This document shows positions 25,603-32,800 of a DNA stretch of 34,904 nucleotides, in pieces. Origin of the DNA: Lentimicrobium sp. (GTDB taxonomy: Bacteria > Bacteroidota > Bacteroidia > Bacteroidales > Lentimicrobiaceae); the NCBI GenBank assembly GCA_024709105.1, contig JANJXJ010000090.1:1-34904 (forward strand). Reading direction: 5' to 3'. A model generated the notes under the pieces. That model did no database searches. It was not told the origin of the DNA and was given only the letters and a program-made list of their open reading frames with translations. Numbering within the stretch: position 1 is the stretch's first letter; the number at the start of each line of letters is the position of its first letter. The translations under genes were made by a program, and so were the position numbers.

Positions 25603-26370
25603 TTACCAGTTTGGTTTGCGTTTTTCGAGAAAGGCTTTCATACCTTCGAGGCCTTCGTTTCCAAATGGGTCGCCAAAGTGTTTTTGTTCCAGCAATTCAC
25701 CTTCCTGATAATGCATTTCCACTCCTTTACGGGTAACTTCTTTAACAAGTTTAACTGCCATCGGGCCTTTGGCTGCGATATTTTCAGCCATTTTCATGGT
25801 TTCGGGAATCAAAGCTTCCGGTTCTGTTACTTTTTGTACCAACCTCATCTGCAGTGCAGTATTGGCATCAATTACCTCGGCGGTGGTGAGCAGCCAAAGG
25901 GCATCGGCCAGGTTGGTAAGCCGGGGCAGGCGCTGGGTTCCGGCGTAACCGGGAATAAGGCCCAGATTTACCTCGGGTTGCCCGAATCTGGCTGTTGCCG
26001 ATGCAATCCTGAAATCGCAGGCCATAGCCAGTTCCATACCTCCGCCAAGCGCAAAGCCGTTGATGGCAGCGATCACCGGAAAAGGTAAAGTGGCGAACCG
26101 GTTAAAAACTGCTTGTCCACGTGCCGAAAATGCTCGCCCTTCATCAGGTGACATATTAACCATTTCGGCAATGTCGGCTCCGGCGACAAACGCTTTGCCT
26201 TCTCCTGTTATAATCAGGGCTCTTATTTCGCTGTTGCCTGAAATACTGGTAATAAAGTCGTCCATTTCGTTGAAAAAAACTGAGTTCAGCGCATTGAGTG
26301 CTGACGGACGGCTGATGGTAAGCAACATAACAGGGCCCTTTTGCTCAGGCCTCAGGATGGTGTAATCCAT
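25603..26370 (-). CDS. Enoyl-CoA hydratase (crotonase)
   Basis: This enzyme adds water across the trans-2 double bond of enoyl-CoA. From ATG 26370 the protein has 255 residues, the usual crotonase size. A longer in-frame reading to 26427 adds 19 residues unlike the family and would run into the promoter. The oxyanion-hole AGAD lies at 64-67. The catalytic glutamates are Glu113 (GGGMELAMACD) and Glu133 (QPEVNLGLIPGYAGTQRLPR), as in rat crotonase Glu144 and Glu164, so hydratase rather than isomerase activity is expected. It leads a three-gene acyl-CoA oxidation group. A -7-like element lies at 26417-26424. Confidence 0.92.
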   Translation of the reverse strand: MDYTILRPEQKGPVMLLTISRPSALNALNSVFFNEMDDFITSISGNSEIRALIITGEGKAFVAGADIAEMVNMSPDEGRAFSARGQAVFNRFATLPFPVIAAINGFALGGGMELAMACDFRIASATARFGQPEVNLGLIPGYAGTQRLPRLTNLADALWLLTTAEVIDANTALQMRLVQKVTEPEALIPETMKMAENIAAKGPMAVKLVKEVTRKGVEMHYQEGELLEQKHFGDPFGNEGLEGMKAFLEKRKPNW

Positions 26371-26416
26371 AAAAATTACTTTAGGTGGGTTAAGGCTTTT
26401 AAACAGTTTCCTGCTG

Positions 26417-26424
26417 CAAAGGTT
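26417..26424 (-). promoter_or_regulatory. -7 element for the enoyl-CoA hydratase operon
   Basis: The minus strand reads AACCTTTG, a 7/8 match to TAnnTTTG, 47 nt upstream of the ATG at 26370. The ppdK terminator lies just upstream, consistent with an independent transcript. Confidence 0.4.
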
Positions 26425-26451
26425 CAAGCGGGGGGAGTGGTGTAAAGATAA

Positions 26452-26483
26452 AAAAAAAGACTGCCCGGAGACAGTCTTTTTTT
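26452..26483. terminator. Terminator of ppdK
   Basis: The arms AAAAAAAAGACTG-like (26452-26463) and CAGTCTTTTTTT (26472-26483) pair over 12 bp around an 8-nt loop, with T-runs on both strands. It sits 15 nt after the ppdK stop on the minus strand. Confidence 0.78.
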
Positions 26484-26498
26484 ACAGTTACAATTTAA

Positions 26499-29309
26499 TT
26501 ACTTCTTTTTTGAAGCTTTTTTCTTGCCGTCGTCTTTCTTTGCCTTTTTGGTTTTGCCTGCAGCTTTTGCAGCGGCTTCTTCCTTAATGGCAGCGTGAGC
26601 AGCAGCCAGACGTGCGATGGGAACGCGGTAAGGTGAACAACTTACGTAGTTCATTCCCACACTGTGGCAGAACTCAACTGATGAAGGCTCTCCACCATGT
26701 TCGCCGCAGATACCTACTTTGAGGTTGGGGCGGGTGATGCGTCCGCGCTCAACGCCCATACGTACGAGCTGTCCAACACCTTCGCGGTCGAGAACCTGGA
26801 AAGGATCGTGTTTCAGGATGCCTTTGTCAAGGTAAACGGGCAGGAATTTGCCGGCGTCGTCTCTTGAATAACCAAAGGTCATCTGGGTAAGGTCGTTGGT
26901 TCCGAATGAGAAGAACTCAGCTGACTCGGCGATTCTGTCGGCGATAAGCGCTGCACGTGGAATCTCGATCATGGTACCTACAAGGAAATCAATTTTATCC
27001 TTGCGTTCATCAAATACTTTCTGAATGGTATCGCGAACGATTTTTTCCTGCATCTTCATCTCTTCGAGGGTTCCTGTGAGAGGAATCATAATCTCGGGAA
27101 CAGCTTTGATGCCTTTTTTCTTCAGGTTAAGGGCTGCTTCGATGATGGCGCGTGCCTGCATTTCCGAAATTTCGGGATAGGTATTTCCCAAACGGCAGCC
27201 ACGGTGGCCAAGCATGGGGTTGAATTCGGCAAGATCGTGAACTTTCTGTTTAACTTCCTCAACAGAAATGCCCATTTCTTTTGCCATCTCAAGCTGATTG
27301 GCTTCTTCGTGGGGAACAAATTCATGTAAAGGAGGATCGAGCAAACGAACAGTTACAGGGAGATCCTGCATGGCTTCGAAAATACCTTCAAAATCTGAAC
27401 GCTGAATGGGGAGGAGCTTCTCGAGTCCTTTGCGGCGTCCGGTTTCGTCGTCGGCAAGAATCATTTCGCGCATGGCTTTGATGCGGTCGCCTTCGAAGAA
27501 CATATGCTCTGTGCGGCACAATCCAATACCCTGTGCACCAAAGTTGCGGGCAACTTTTGAGTCGTTGGGAGTATCAGCATTGGTGCGAACCAGCATGCGT
27601 GAATATTTGTCAGCCAGTTTCATCAGCTTGCCAAAGTCGCCGCTGAGCGAAGGATCCATGGTCTGGATTTTGCCTTCATAAACTTCGCCGGTGCTTCCGT
27701 TGAGTGAAATCCAGTCGCCTTCGTTGAAAGTTACGCCATCAATAACCAGCTTGCGGTTTTTGTAGTCAATCTTGAGGCTGCCGGCACCTGAAATACAGCA
27801 TTTACCCATACCACGGGCAACAACAGCAGCGTGTGAGGTCATACCGCCACGGGCAGTAAGGATACCCTGTGCAACATTCATACCTTTAAGGTCTTCGGGA
27901 GAGGTTTCGATACGAACCAAAACCACTTTGTTTCCTTTGGCAACCCATTTTTCAGCTTCGTCGGCAAAAAATACAATCTGTCCGGTAGCTGCTCCTGGTG
28001 ATGCGGGAAGTCCTTTGGCAAGAATTTTGGCTTTCTTGAGGGCGGCAGTTTCAAATACAGGGTGCAGTAACTCGTCGAGTTTTGCGGGTTCGCAGCGGAG
28101 AATGGCTTCTTTTTCAGTGAGAATGCCTTGTTTGAGCATATCCATGGCAATTTTTACCATGGCAGCGCCGGTGCGTTTTCCGTTGCGGGTCTGAAGCATC
28201 CACAGTTTACCATCCTGAATGGTGAACTCCAGATCCTGCATATCGCGGTAATGATCTTCAAGTTTCTGCTGAATTTCGAGCAGTTCCTTATAGATGGCCG
28301 GCATTGCTTCTTCGAGTGAAGGAAATTTTGAAGCACGCTCCTTTTCAGAAACATTGGCAAGTTTTGCCCAGCGTTTTGAACCTTCTTTGGTGATTTGCTG
28401 AGGTGTGCGGATACCGGCAACAACGTCTTCTCCCTGAGCATCAATCAGGTATTCTCCATTGAACAGGTCTTCTCCGGTTCCGGCGTCGCGGGTAAATGCA
28501 ACCCCGGTTCCTGAATTTTTACCCATATTGCCGAATACCATAGCCTGTACGTTAACGGCTGTTCCCCATTCTTCGGGAATGTTGTTGAGCTTGCGGTAGT
28601 ATACAGCGCGTTCGTTCATCCAGCTGTCGAAAACTGCAGTAACTGAACCCCAGAGCTGTTCCCATGGATCGGTGGGGAAATCGTGGCCGGTAACTTTTTT
28701 AACCGCTTTTTTGAAGCGTTTTACAAGTTCTTTAAGGTCTTCAACGGTAAATTCGGTATCTAATTCAATGCCTTTCTCTTCTTTCATGTGTTCCATGATT
28801 TCTTCGAAAGGATCAATGTCTTCTTTTGATGCGGGTTTCATGCCGAGAACCACATCGCCGAACATTTGAACAAAACGGCGGTATGAATCCCATGCGAAGC
28901 GCTCATTGCCCGATTTTTTGGCAATACTTTCAACGGCTTCGTCGTTAAGACCAAGGTTTAACACGGTGTCCATCATGCCGGGCATTGAAGCACGCGAGCC
29001 GGAACGAACCGAAAGCAGCAGCGGATTCTTTTTGTCGCCAAAGCCTGAACCCATAATTTTTTCAACATACTTAACGGCAGCTTCCACTTCGCCTTTAATC
29101 ATGGCGATGGTTTTTTCAGCTCCCAGGTTGTTGTAGTCGGTACAAACTTCGGTGGTGATGGTGAATCCCGGAGGTACCGGCACCCCAATCAGGTTCATTT
29201 CGCAGAGGTTGGCACCTTTACCGCCAAGCAGGTTTCTCATACTGGCATCGCCTTCGGCTTTTTTATTCCCGAAAGTGTAAACCGATTTTCTGGTCTTCTC
29301 TTTTCCCAT
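26499..29309 (-). CDS. ppdK: Pyruvate, phosphate dikinase
   Basis: PPDK interconverts pyruvate, ATP and phosphate with PEP, AMP and pyrophosphate in the cytosol. The 936-residue protein has the N-terminal nucleotide-binding domain (LLGGKGANLCEMNLIGVPVPPGF). The swivelling central domain carries the phosphorylated His493 in GGMTSHAAVVARGMGKCC. The C-terminal PEP barrel has RTEHMFF, FGTNDLTQMTFG and GICGEHGGEPSSVEF, with the catalytic Cys. The last about 30 residues form a Lys/Ala-rich tail (KTKKAKKDDGKKKASKKK) beyond the usual end of the enzyme, which is unusual. The gene stands alone between a strong -7 element and a strong terminator. With PPi-type Pfk in the same window it fits a PPi-linked glycolysis. 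Confidence 0.96.
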   Translation of the reverse strand: MGKEKTRKSVYTFGNKKAEGDASMRNLLGGKGANLCEMNLIGVPVPPGFTITTEVCTDYNNLGAEKTIAMIKGEVEAAVKYVEKIMGSGFGDKKNPLLLSVRSGSRASMPGMMDTVLNLGLNDEAVESIAKKSGNERFAWDSYRRFVQMFGDVVLGMKPASKEDIDPFEEIMEHMKEEKGIELDTEFTVEDLKELVKRFKKAVKKVTGHDFPTDPWEQLWGSVTAVFDSWMNERAVYYRKLNNIPEEWGTAVNVQAMVFGNMGKNSGTGVAFTRDAGTGEDLFNGEYLIDAQGEDVVAGIRTPQQITKEGSKRWAKLANVSEKERASKFPSLEEAMPAIYKELLEIQQKLEDHYRDMQDLEFTIQDGKLWMLQTRNGKRTGAAMVKIAMDMLKQGILTEKEAILRCEPAKLDELLHPVFETAALKKAKILAKGLPASPGAATGQIVFFADEAEKWVAKGNKVVLVRIETSPEDLKGMNVAQGILTARGGMTSHAAVVARGMGKCCISGAGSLKIDYKNRKLVIDGVTFNEGDWISLNGSTGEVYEGKIQTMDPSLSGDFGKLMKLADKYSRMLVRTNADTPNDSKVARNFGAQGIGLCRTEHMFFEGDRIKAMREMILADDETGRRKGLEKLLPIQRSDFEGIFEAMQDLPVTVRLLDPPLHEFVPHEEANQLEMAKEMGISVEEVKQKVHDLAEFNPMLGHRGCRLGNTYPEISEMQARAIIEAALNLKKKGIKAVPEIMIPLTGTLEEMKMQEKIVRDTIQKVFDERKDKIDFLVGTMIEIPRAALIADRIAESAEFFSFGTNDLTQMTFGYSRDDAGKFLPVYLDKGILKHDPFQVLDREGVGQLVRMGVERGRITRPNLKVGICGEHGGEPSSVEFCHSVGMNYVSCSPYRVPIARLAAAHAAIKEEAAAKAAGKTKKAKKDDGKKKASKKK

Positions 29310-29680
29310 TTTACTTAGGTTTTATAGGATTTTGGTTAATAATATCAATGCTTGATTTCTTGCAGGTTAGCCCCGCTGAAACGCGGGTGCAAAGGTACAA
29401 AAAAAAATTTTTCACGACATATCAAAATACATGGCCATGAAAAATTGATAATTCCTTAACAGATGTAATTTGGTTTAACCAACTGAAGTTCATTTTTTAT
29501 GAATCAGCTGATTATAATTGTATTGATTATAGCTGATAACAGGGAGTTTGTCGTTTCGTAGTTTTATAGTTTTTCCATGGCTATTCAAAGAATTTCTTTT
29601 AATTAATTGATGATTACTCTATAGTTCGCCTTTAGTACTCAGTCTTCGACCAGGTATTGTAATTATTTGAAAAACTGGTT
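29310..29680. other. Intergenic region, ppdK promoter and AT-rich border
   Basis: The right edge of ppdK is followed by its promoter (29390-29397), a short CCCGC/GCGGG hairpin in the leader (29372-29387), and then visibly AT-rich DNA up to the abiEii-like gene. An imperfect inverted repeat lies around 29503-29540 (ATCAGCTGAT and TATAGCTGAT). No coding frame with recognisable content was found. Confidence 0.6.
29390..29397 (-). promoter_or_regulatory. -7 element for ppdK
   Basis: The minus strand reads TACCTTTG followed by CA, the typical Bacteroidota -7 element. A TTTG candidate for -33 (29423-29426) is 25 nt away, slightly farther than usual. The leader to the ATG is about 75 nt and contains a small hairpin. 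Confidence 0.6.
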
Positions 29681-30595
29681 CTATTTGTTTATGTATCCTA
29701 GTTTTTCTTCTAATGTGGAACAAATTTTACGATGTTTTACAGGATTTTGTTCTTTGAGAAGTTGAATGTTTAATAATTTCCATTGTACTGCCGGAAAAAT
29801 ACTGAAGTCATATAAACCCCAGTCGGGCAATCCTTGCTCAAATTTTAATAGAAAGTTCTTATCTGCAGCGGAAAGTGAGTTATGTATCTTTTCGATCAGA
29901 AATGATCTGGCACTCTCAAAGTCGGAGTAGGTAAATTTTTGTTGGGTCATTCCTGTAAATTGGTTCTCAAAAGCCTGTTTCATGCTGGTAAGGTTTGGAA
30001 ACAGCAATTCTGATACTGGCCTGCCCGAGCTTAACAGGTAAAAAAGAAATCCTTTCTTTAAGTTCTCGTCTATTTGTTGTGTTTTAAACATTTGCTGTAT
30101 ATCAAACAAATCTCTCGGATGCTGTCTGTCAAGTGCTGCACAAATTTTTCCTCCATACAAGTGTGATTTTTCAACTATCTGGATTTCACAAAAGGCATCA
30201 TATTCCTTTTGTGCTTTATCACAGAGTGTCTTTATTTCAGGAGGACTATAACATCCGCGTTTTACAAGATTCACCTCTACTTTAATAGTGGCCTCACTAT
30301 TTGAAACAATTATTTTGGCTTCCGATTTTTTATGCTGTGCAAAAATGCCAGGTAAAGTTTTATTAATTTGTAACGCTATAAGCTGCAATGCTTCACTAAT
30401 TCCTGCCAATGAGTTTTCCCGGCTGGTAACCGGAAGGTATGTTAAGTCAATGTCAACCGACAAACGTGGCATGTTGTTGTAAAACATATTGATAGCTGTT
30501 ACTCCATGAAGGGCAAAGTTCTTTTCTTTAGCTACCAGAGGTAAAACCGAAAGCAGCAGGCTTACTTGTTTTTTATAATCTGTGCGTTCCATCAT
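29681..30595 (-). CDS. AbiEii-type nucleotidyltransferase toxin
   Basis: A 304-residue member of the AbiEii/AbiGii toxin family (DNA polymerase beta-like nucleotidyltransferase fold). These are the toxins of AbiE bacteriostatic toxin-antitoxin and abortive-infection systems. Visible motifs are LHGVTAINMF (29-38) in the GG/S position, SVDIDL with Asp48 and Asp50 as metal ligands, KVEVNLV (105-111), and a KICAALDRQHPRDLFDI block (150-166) with Lys150 and Asp162. In relatives the toxin transfers nucleotides to an RNA target. It overlaps the upstream antitoxin gene by 23 bp, the classical bicistronic layout with the antitoxin first. Surrounding DNA is noticeably AT-rich compared with the metabolic genes, hinting at acquisition. 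Confidence 0.85.
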   Translation of the reverse strand: MMERTDYKKQVSLLLSVLPLVAKEKNFALHGVTAINMFYNNMPRLSVDIDLTYLPVTSRENSLAGISEALQLIALQINKTLPGIFAQHKKSEAKIIVSNSEATIKVEVNLVKRGCYSPPEIKTLCDKAQKEYDAFCEIQIVEKSHLYGGKICAALDRQHPRDLFDIQQMFKTQQIDENLKKGFLFYLLSSGRPVSELLFPNLTSMKQAFENQFTGMTQQKFTYSDFESARSFLIEKIHNSLSAADKNFLLKFEQGLPDWGLYDFSIFPAVQWKLLNIQLLKEQNPVKHRKICSTLEEKLGYINK

Positions 30596-31355
30596 TTTCC
30601 AGTTCTTTGGGAACAGTCATATTGTAAGCAGCTACAAAAACTCCGTCGGAAACCAGACTCCGCTTGCCACTTCCCATATCTATATTTTTAGTATTCAGGT
30701 GTTTAAACCAAGCATGCCCTGCCTTTTCAGCCAGAAAAAGGAACAGCCGTTTTACTTTTACCGAATTGCAATTCTCTAAAAGCTCCTGTACGTTTGCAGG
30801 ATTCAAATTATTAAGGCTTTCCATGATCTCAAAACACTCCACAAGGTCTTGTTTATTCGGTGACAGATACAAACATTCCATCATTGCCCTTGCTGGTGAA
30901 GAAATCTTTATTACTATATTTTTTTGCTCAGTTTCAACCAAGCCTTTGCCAGCAGGTAAAATATTTGAGGTTATATACCGGATATCTACACCCCAGTCAT
31001 GTTTTATAAACCATGAAGGTAGGCGTTCCCCATGATTGCCAAAAAGATAAACCACATTTCTGCCAAAACTCAGATAATGGCTTTTTCCCATAAGAGCCAA
31101 CGCAGTTTTAGCTGCAGGATGTATACTTAAATTCAACTGCTGTTGTAAAGAGTATACAGCTCCCATATATTCAACTTTATCTCCATACCTTGTCATAGCA
31201 CCGTTGCCTATTGAGTGCAACCAATGACTGTTGCGATAGGTTCGCAAGAGCTCAGAGCTGTATCCCTGTTTGAACAACCAACTGCTTGTCAGTACAACTC
31301 CGGGAGGCTGAATTTGCATCAACTTGTTTATTTTTGACCCATTTTCTGTATGCAT
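30573..31355 (-). CDS. AbiEi-type antitoxin/transcriptional repressor
   Basis: A 260-residue protein matching the layout of AbiEi antitoxins. The N-terminal winged-helix-like region (about 10-60: PPGVVLTSSWLFKQGYSSELLRTYRNSHWLHSIGNGAMTR) should bind DNA, and a larger C-terminal domain (80-250) resembles the AbiEi_3 type. These proteins both neutralise the toxin and repress their own promoter. The start is ATG 31355; Met13 at 31319 would give a longer leader after the candidate promoter and cannot be excluded. Its 3' end overlaps the toxin gene. A near-perfect inverted repeat sits immediately upstream (31362-31379) as the expected operator. The family call is moderately firm. Confidence 0.78.
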   Translation of the reverse strand: MHTENGSKINKLMQIQPPGVVLTSSWLFKQGYSSELLRTYRNSHWLHSIGNGAMTRYGDKVEYMGAVYSLQQQLNLSIHPAAKTALALMGKSHYLSFGRNVVYLFGNHGERLPSWFIKHDWGVDIRYITSNILPAGKGLVETEQKNIVIKISSPARAMMECLYLSPNKQDLVECFEIMESLNNLNPANVQELLENCNSVKVKRLFLFLAEKAGHAWFKHLNTKNIDMGSGKRSLVSDGVFVAAYNMTVPKELENDGTHRL

Positions 31356-31361
31356 AATTCA

Positions 31362-31379
31362 TAAATTTGCACAAATTTA
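31362..31379 (-). promoter_or_regulatory. abiE promoter with overlapping inverted-repeat operator
   Basis: TAAATTTG-CA-CAAATTTA is an 8+8 perfect inverted repeat with a 2-nt centre, 7 nt before the antitoxin ATG. Each arm is itself an exact -7 element, pointing in opposite directions. The minus-strand one would serve the operon. The symmetry suits a repressor such as AbiEi. Confidence 0.5.
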
Positions 31380-31580
31380 AACTAAAATTAGGTAACTGGT
31401 TTAAAAATATCCATGAAAATGTAGTTTTAATGCATTATTTTGAATGAAAATAAACTATACTGGCCTTTTTAAGGTTTTGGGAGAAGCGAATCGCATTATT
31501 TCACATAACAGCGAAACCAGTCCATTTATGCATCAGCGCTTAAATTATTTTTAAGGATTTTCACAATTCCGCAACTGCCA

Positions 31581-31615
31581 AAAAAAAGACCGGAATAATT
31601 CCGGCCTTCTTTTTT
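31581..31615. terminator. Bidirectional terminator after the DUF4476 gene
   Basis: The stem CCGGAA (31590-31595) and TTCCGG (31599-31604) has a 3-nt loop, extends through A-T pairs, and has A-runs and T-runs on each side. It lies 15 nt past the stop of the DUF4476 gene. Confidence 0.75.
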
Positions 31616-31629
31616 CGGTTTATTTGCTT

Positions 31630-32619
31630 TTACCTGCGGTACCCGCTGATGTATTCGTCGAGTTCTTCGATGGTTGACTCAAATGTAAATGCATCATTCA
31701 GTTTGTAGTAATTGCCTATGTCGTAGGTATAACCGTAGGCATATTTTGCCAGGTCGAGGCGGGTGTCTTCAAAAGAGAATAACAGCATAATTTCTTTAAC
31801 CTGAGCACTTAGCAGACAGTTTGAGGCTATTACCTGTTTGGCAATTTTGAGTTTGGTATCGTCGAAAGATTTACTTTCTATGGACATTTTTACTTCCTGG
31901 AATTCAGATGGATGCATCGGATAGGGGCATCCAACAGGGCCATTGTAGCCGGGCATCACATATGCCTGCTGCTGAGGCATGGGCTGCTGAACCGCGGGTT
32001 CCTGATAATATCCGCCCTGTGTGGTGGTGGTAGTTGAGTAGGTTGTCGTGGTCTGCGAAGTGGTAACCTGCGAACCCTGAGGGATAGCTCCACCCACGTT
32101 TATGTTCATGTTTACGCCCAGTTCGGGGTCGTTGTTGTTGATGCCCATGGAAACATTGCCCGGTGGCTCACCATATGTTTCGGTGTAGGTGGTAGTGGTT
32201 TGGGTAACAGTGGCCGGGGCCGGTGCTTGTGTGGTATAAACCACAACCTGCTGGCCGGGAGCTGGTGGTAAGGCTTGTGCAATGGGCACTTCGTTCATCC
32301 AGCGCATTACATACTCATTTTTATTGTTACGTTTGATAACAAAAGTAGTTTCTGTGCCCTGGTTGAATGTAAGAGTCTTGTCGAGATCGGGAATGGCAGT
32401 GTTGTCGAAAATGATCTTCACCTTGTAGGTTGGAGCAATCAGATCGGTGATTTTAACGTTGGTTTCAGGGGCGGCATTTTGCCTGATCCCGTTTAAAATT
32501 ACTGTAAAACGCTCTCCCTGTTCAGAGAAGAAAATAAGTTTGGTGTAAAGCTGGGCGAAGGCATTCGTAGTGAAAGCCATGGCTGCAATCAACAGCAGCA
32601 TTGGTAGTTTTCTTTTCAT
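31630..32619 (-). CDS. Secreted DUF4476 protein with Thr/Pro/Gln-rich linker
   Basis: A 329-residue exported protein started at ATG 32619, where MKRKLPMLLLIAAMAFTTNAFAQ forms a classical signal peptide cut after AFA (about residue 22). An upstream in-frame start would add 42 residues before the signal and is unlikely. Mature residues 23-130 form a beta-rich N-terminal domain (LIFFSEQGERFTVILNGIRQN). A low-complexity middle (about 135-235) has two TTTT-rich stretches and a Pro/Gln-rich segment. The C-terminal 95 residues match the helical DUF4476 domain (FQEVKMSIESKSFDDTKLKIAKQVIASNCLLSAQVKEI). The role is unknown; its envelope location is inferred. A 7/8 -7 element lies at 32654-32661. Confidence 0.82.
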   Translation of the reverse strand: MKRKLPMLLLIAAMAFTTNAFAQLYTKLIFFSEQGERFTVILNGIRQNAAPETNVKITDLIAPTYKVKIIFDNTAIPDLDKTLTFNQGTETTFVIKRNNKNEYVMRWMNEVPIAQALPPAPGQQVVVYTTQAPAPATVTQTTTTYTETYGEPPGNVSMGINNNDPELGVNMNINVGGAIPQGSQVTTSQTTTTYSTTTTTQGGYYQEPAVQQPMPQQQAYVMPGYNGPVGCPYPMHPSEFQEVKMSIESKSFDDTKLKIAKQVIASNCLLSAQVKEIMLLFSFEDTRLDLAKYAYGYTYDIGNYYKLNDAFTFESTIEELDEYISGYRR

Positions 32620-32653
32620 GTCGCGAAAATTGGTTGATTCGTGTTTGTTGTAG

Positions 32654-32661
32654 CAAAGATT
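32654..32661 (-). promoter_or_regulatory. -7 element for the DUF4476 gene
   Basis: The minus strand reads AATCTTTG, a 7/8 match to TAnnTTTG, 35-42 nt upstream of the ATG at 32619. It supports the short start. Confidence 0.35.
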
Positions 32662-32800
32662 GGTTCGTAAAAACTTTGTTCTTAATCCCGGGAATGATAA
32701 AAAGTAATTCACATTCCCGGTTTCAAATATAATGCCAACAAACATCTGTCGACCATATGGTCTATAATTTATAACCGGTATAAATAAGCAATGCTTATGA

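Noticed and set aside
32620-32745. N-terminal extension of the DUF4476 protein
   Set aside because: It would bury the signal peptide 42 residues inside, and the promoter lies within it.
32751-32762. 12-bp palindrome GACCATATGGTC near the DUF4476/T9SS spacer
   Set aside because: Short, with no T-run and no promoter overlap; such palindromes are expected by chance at this scale.
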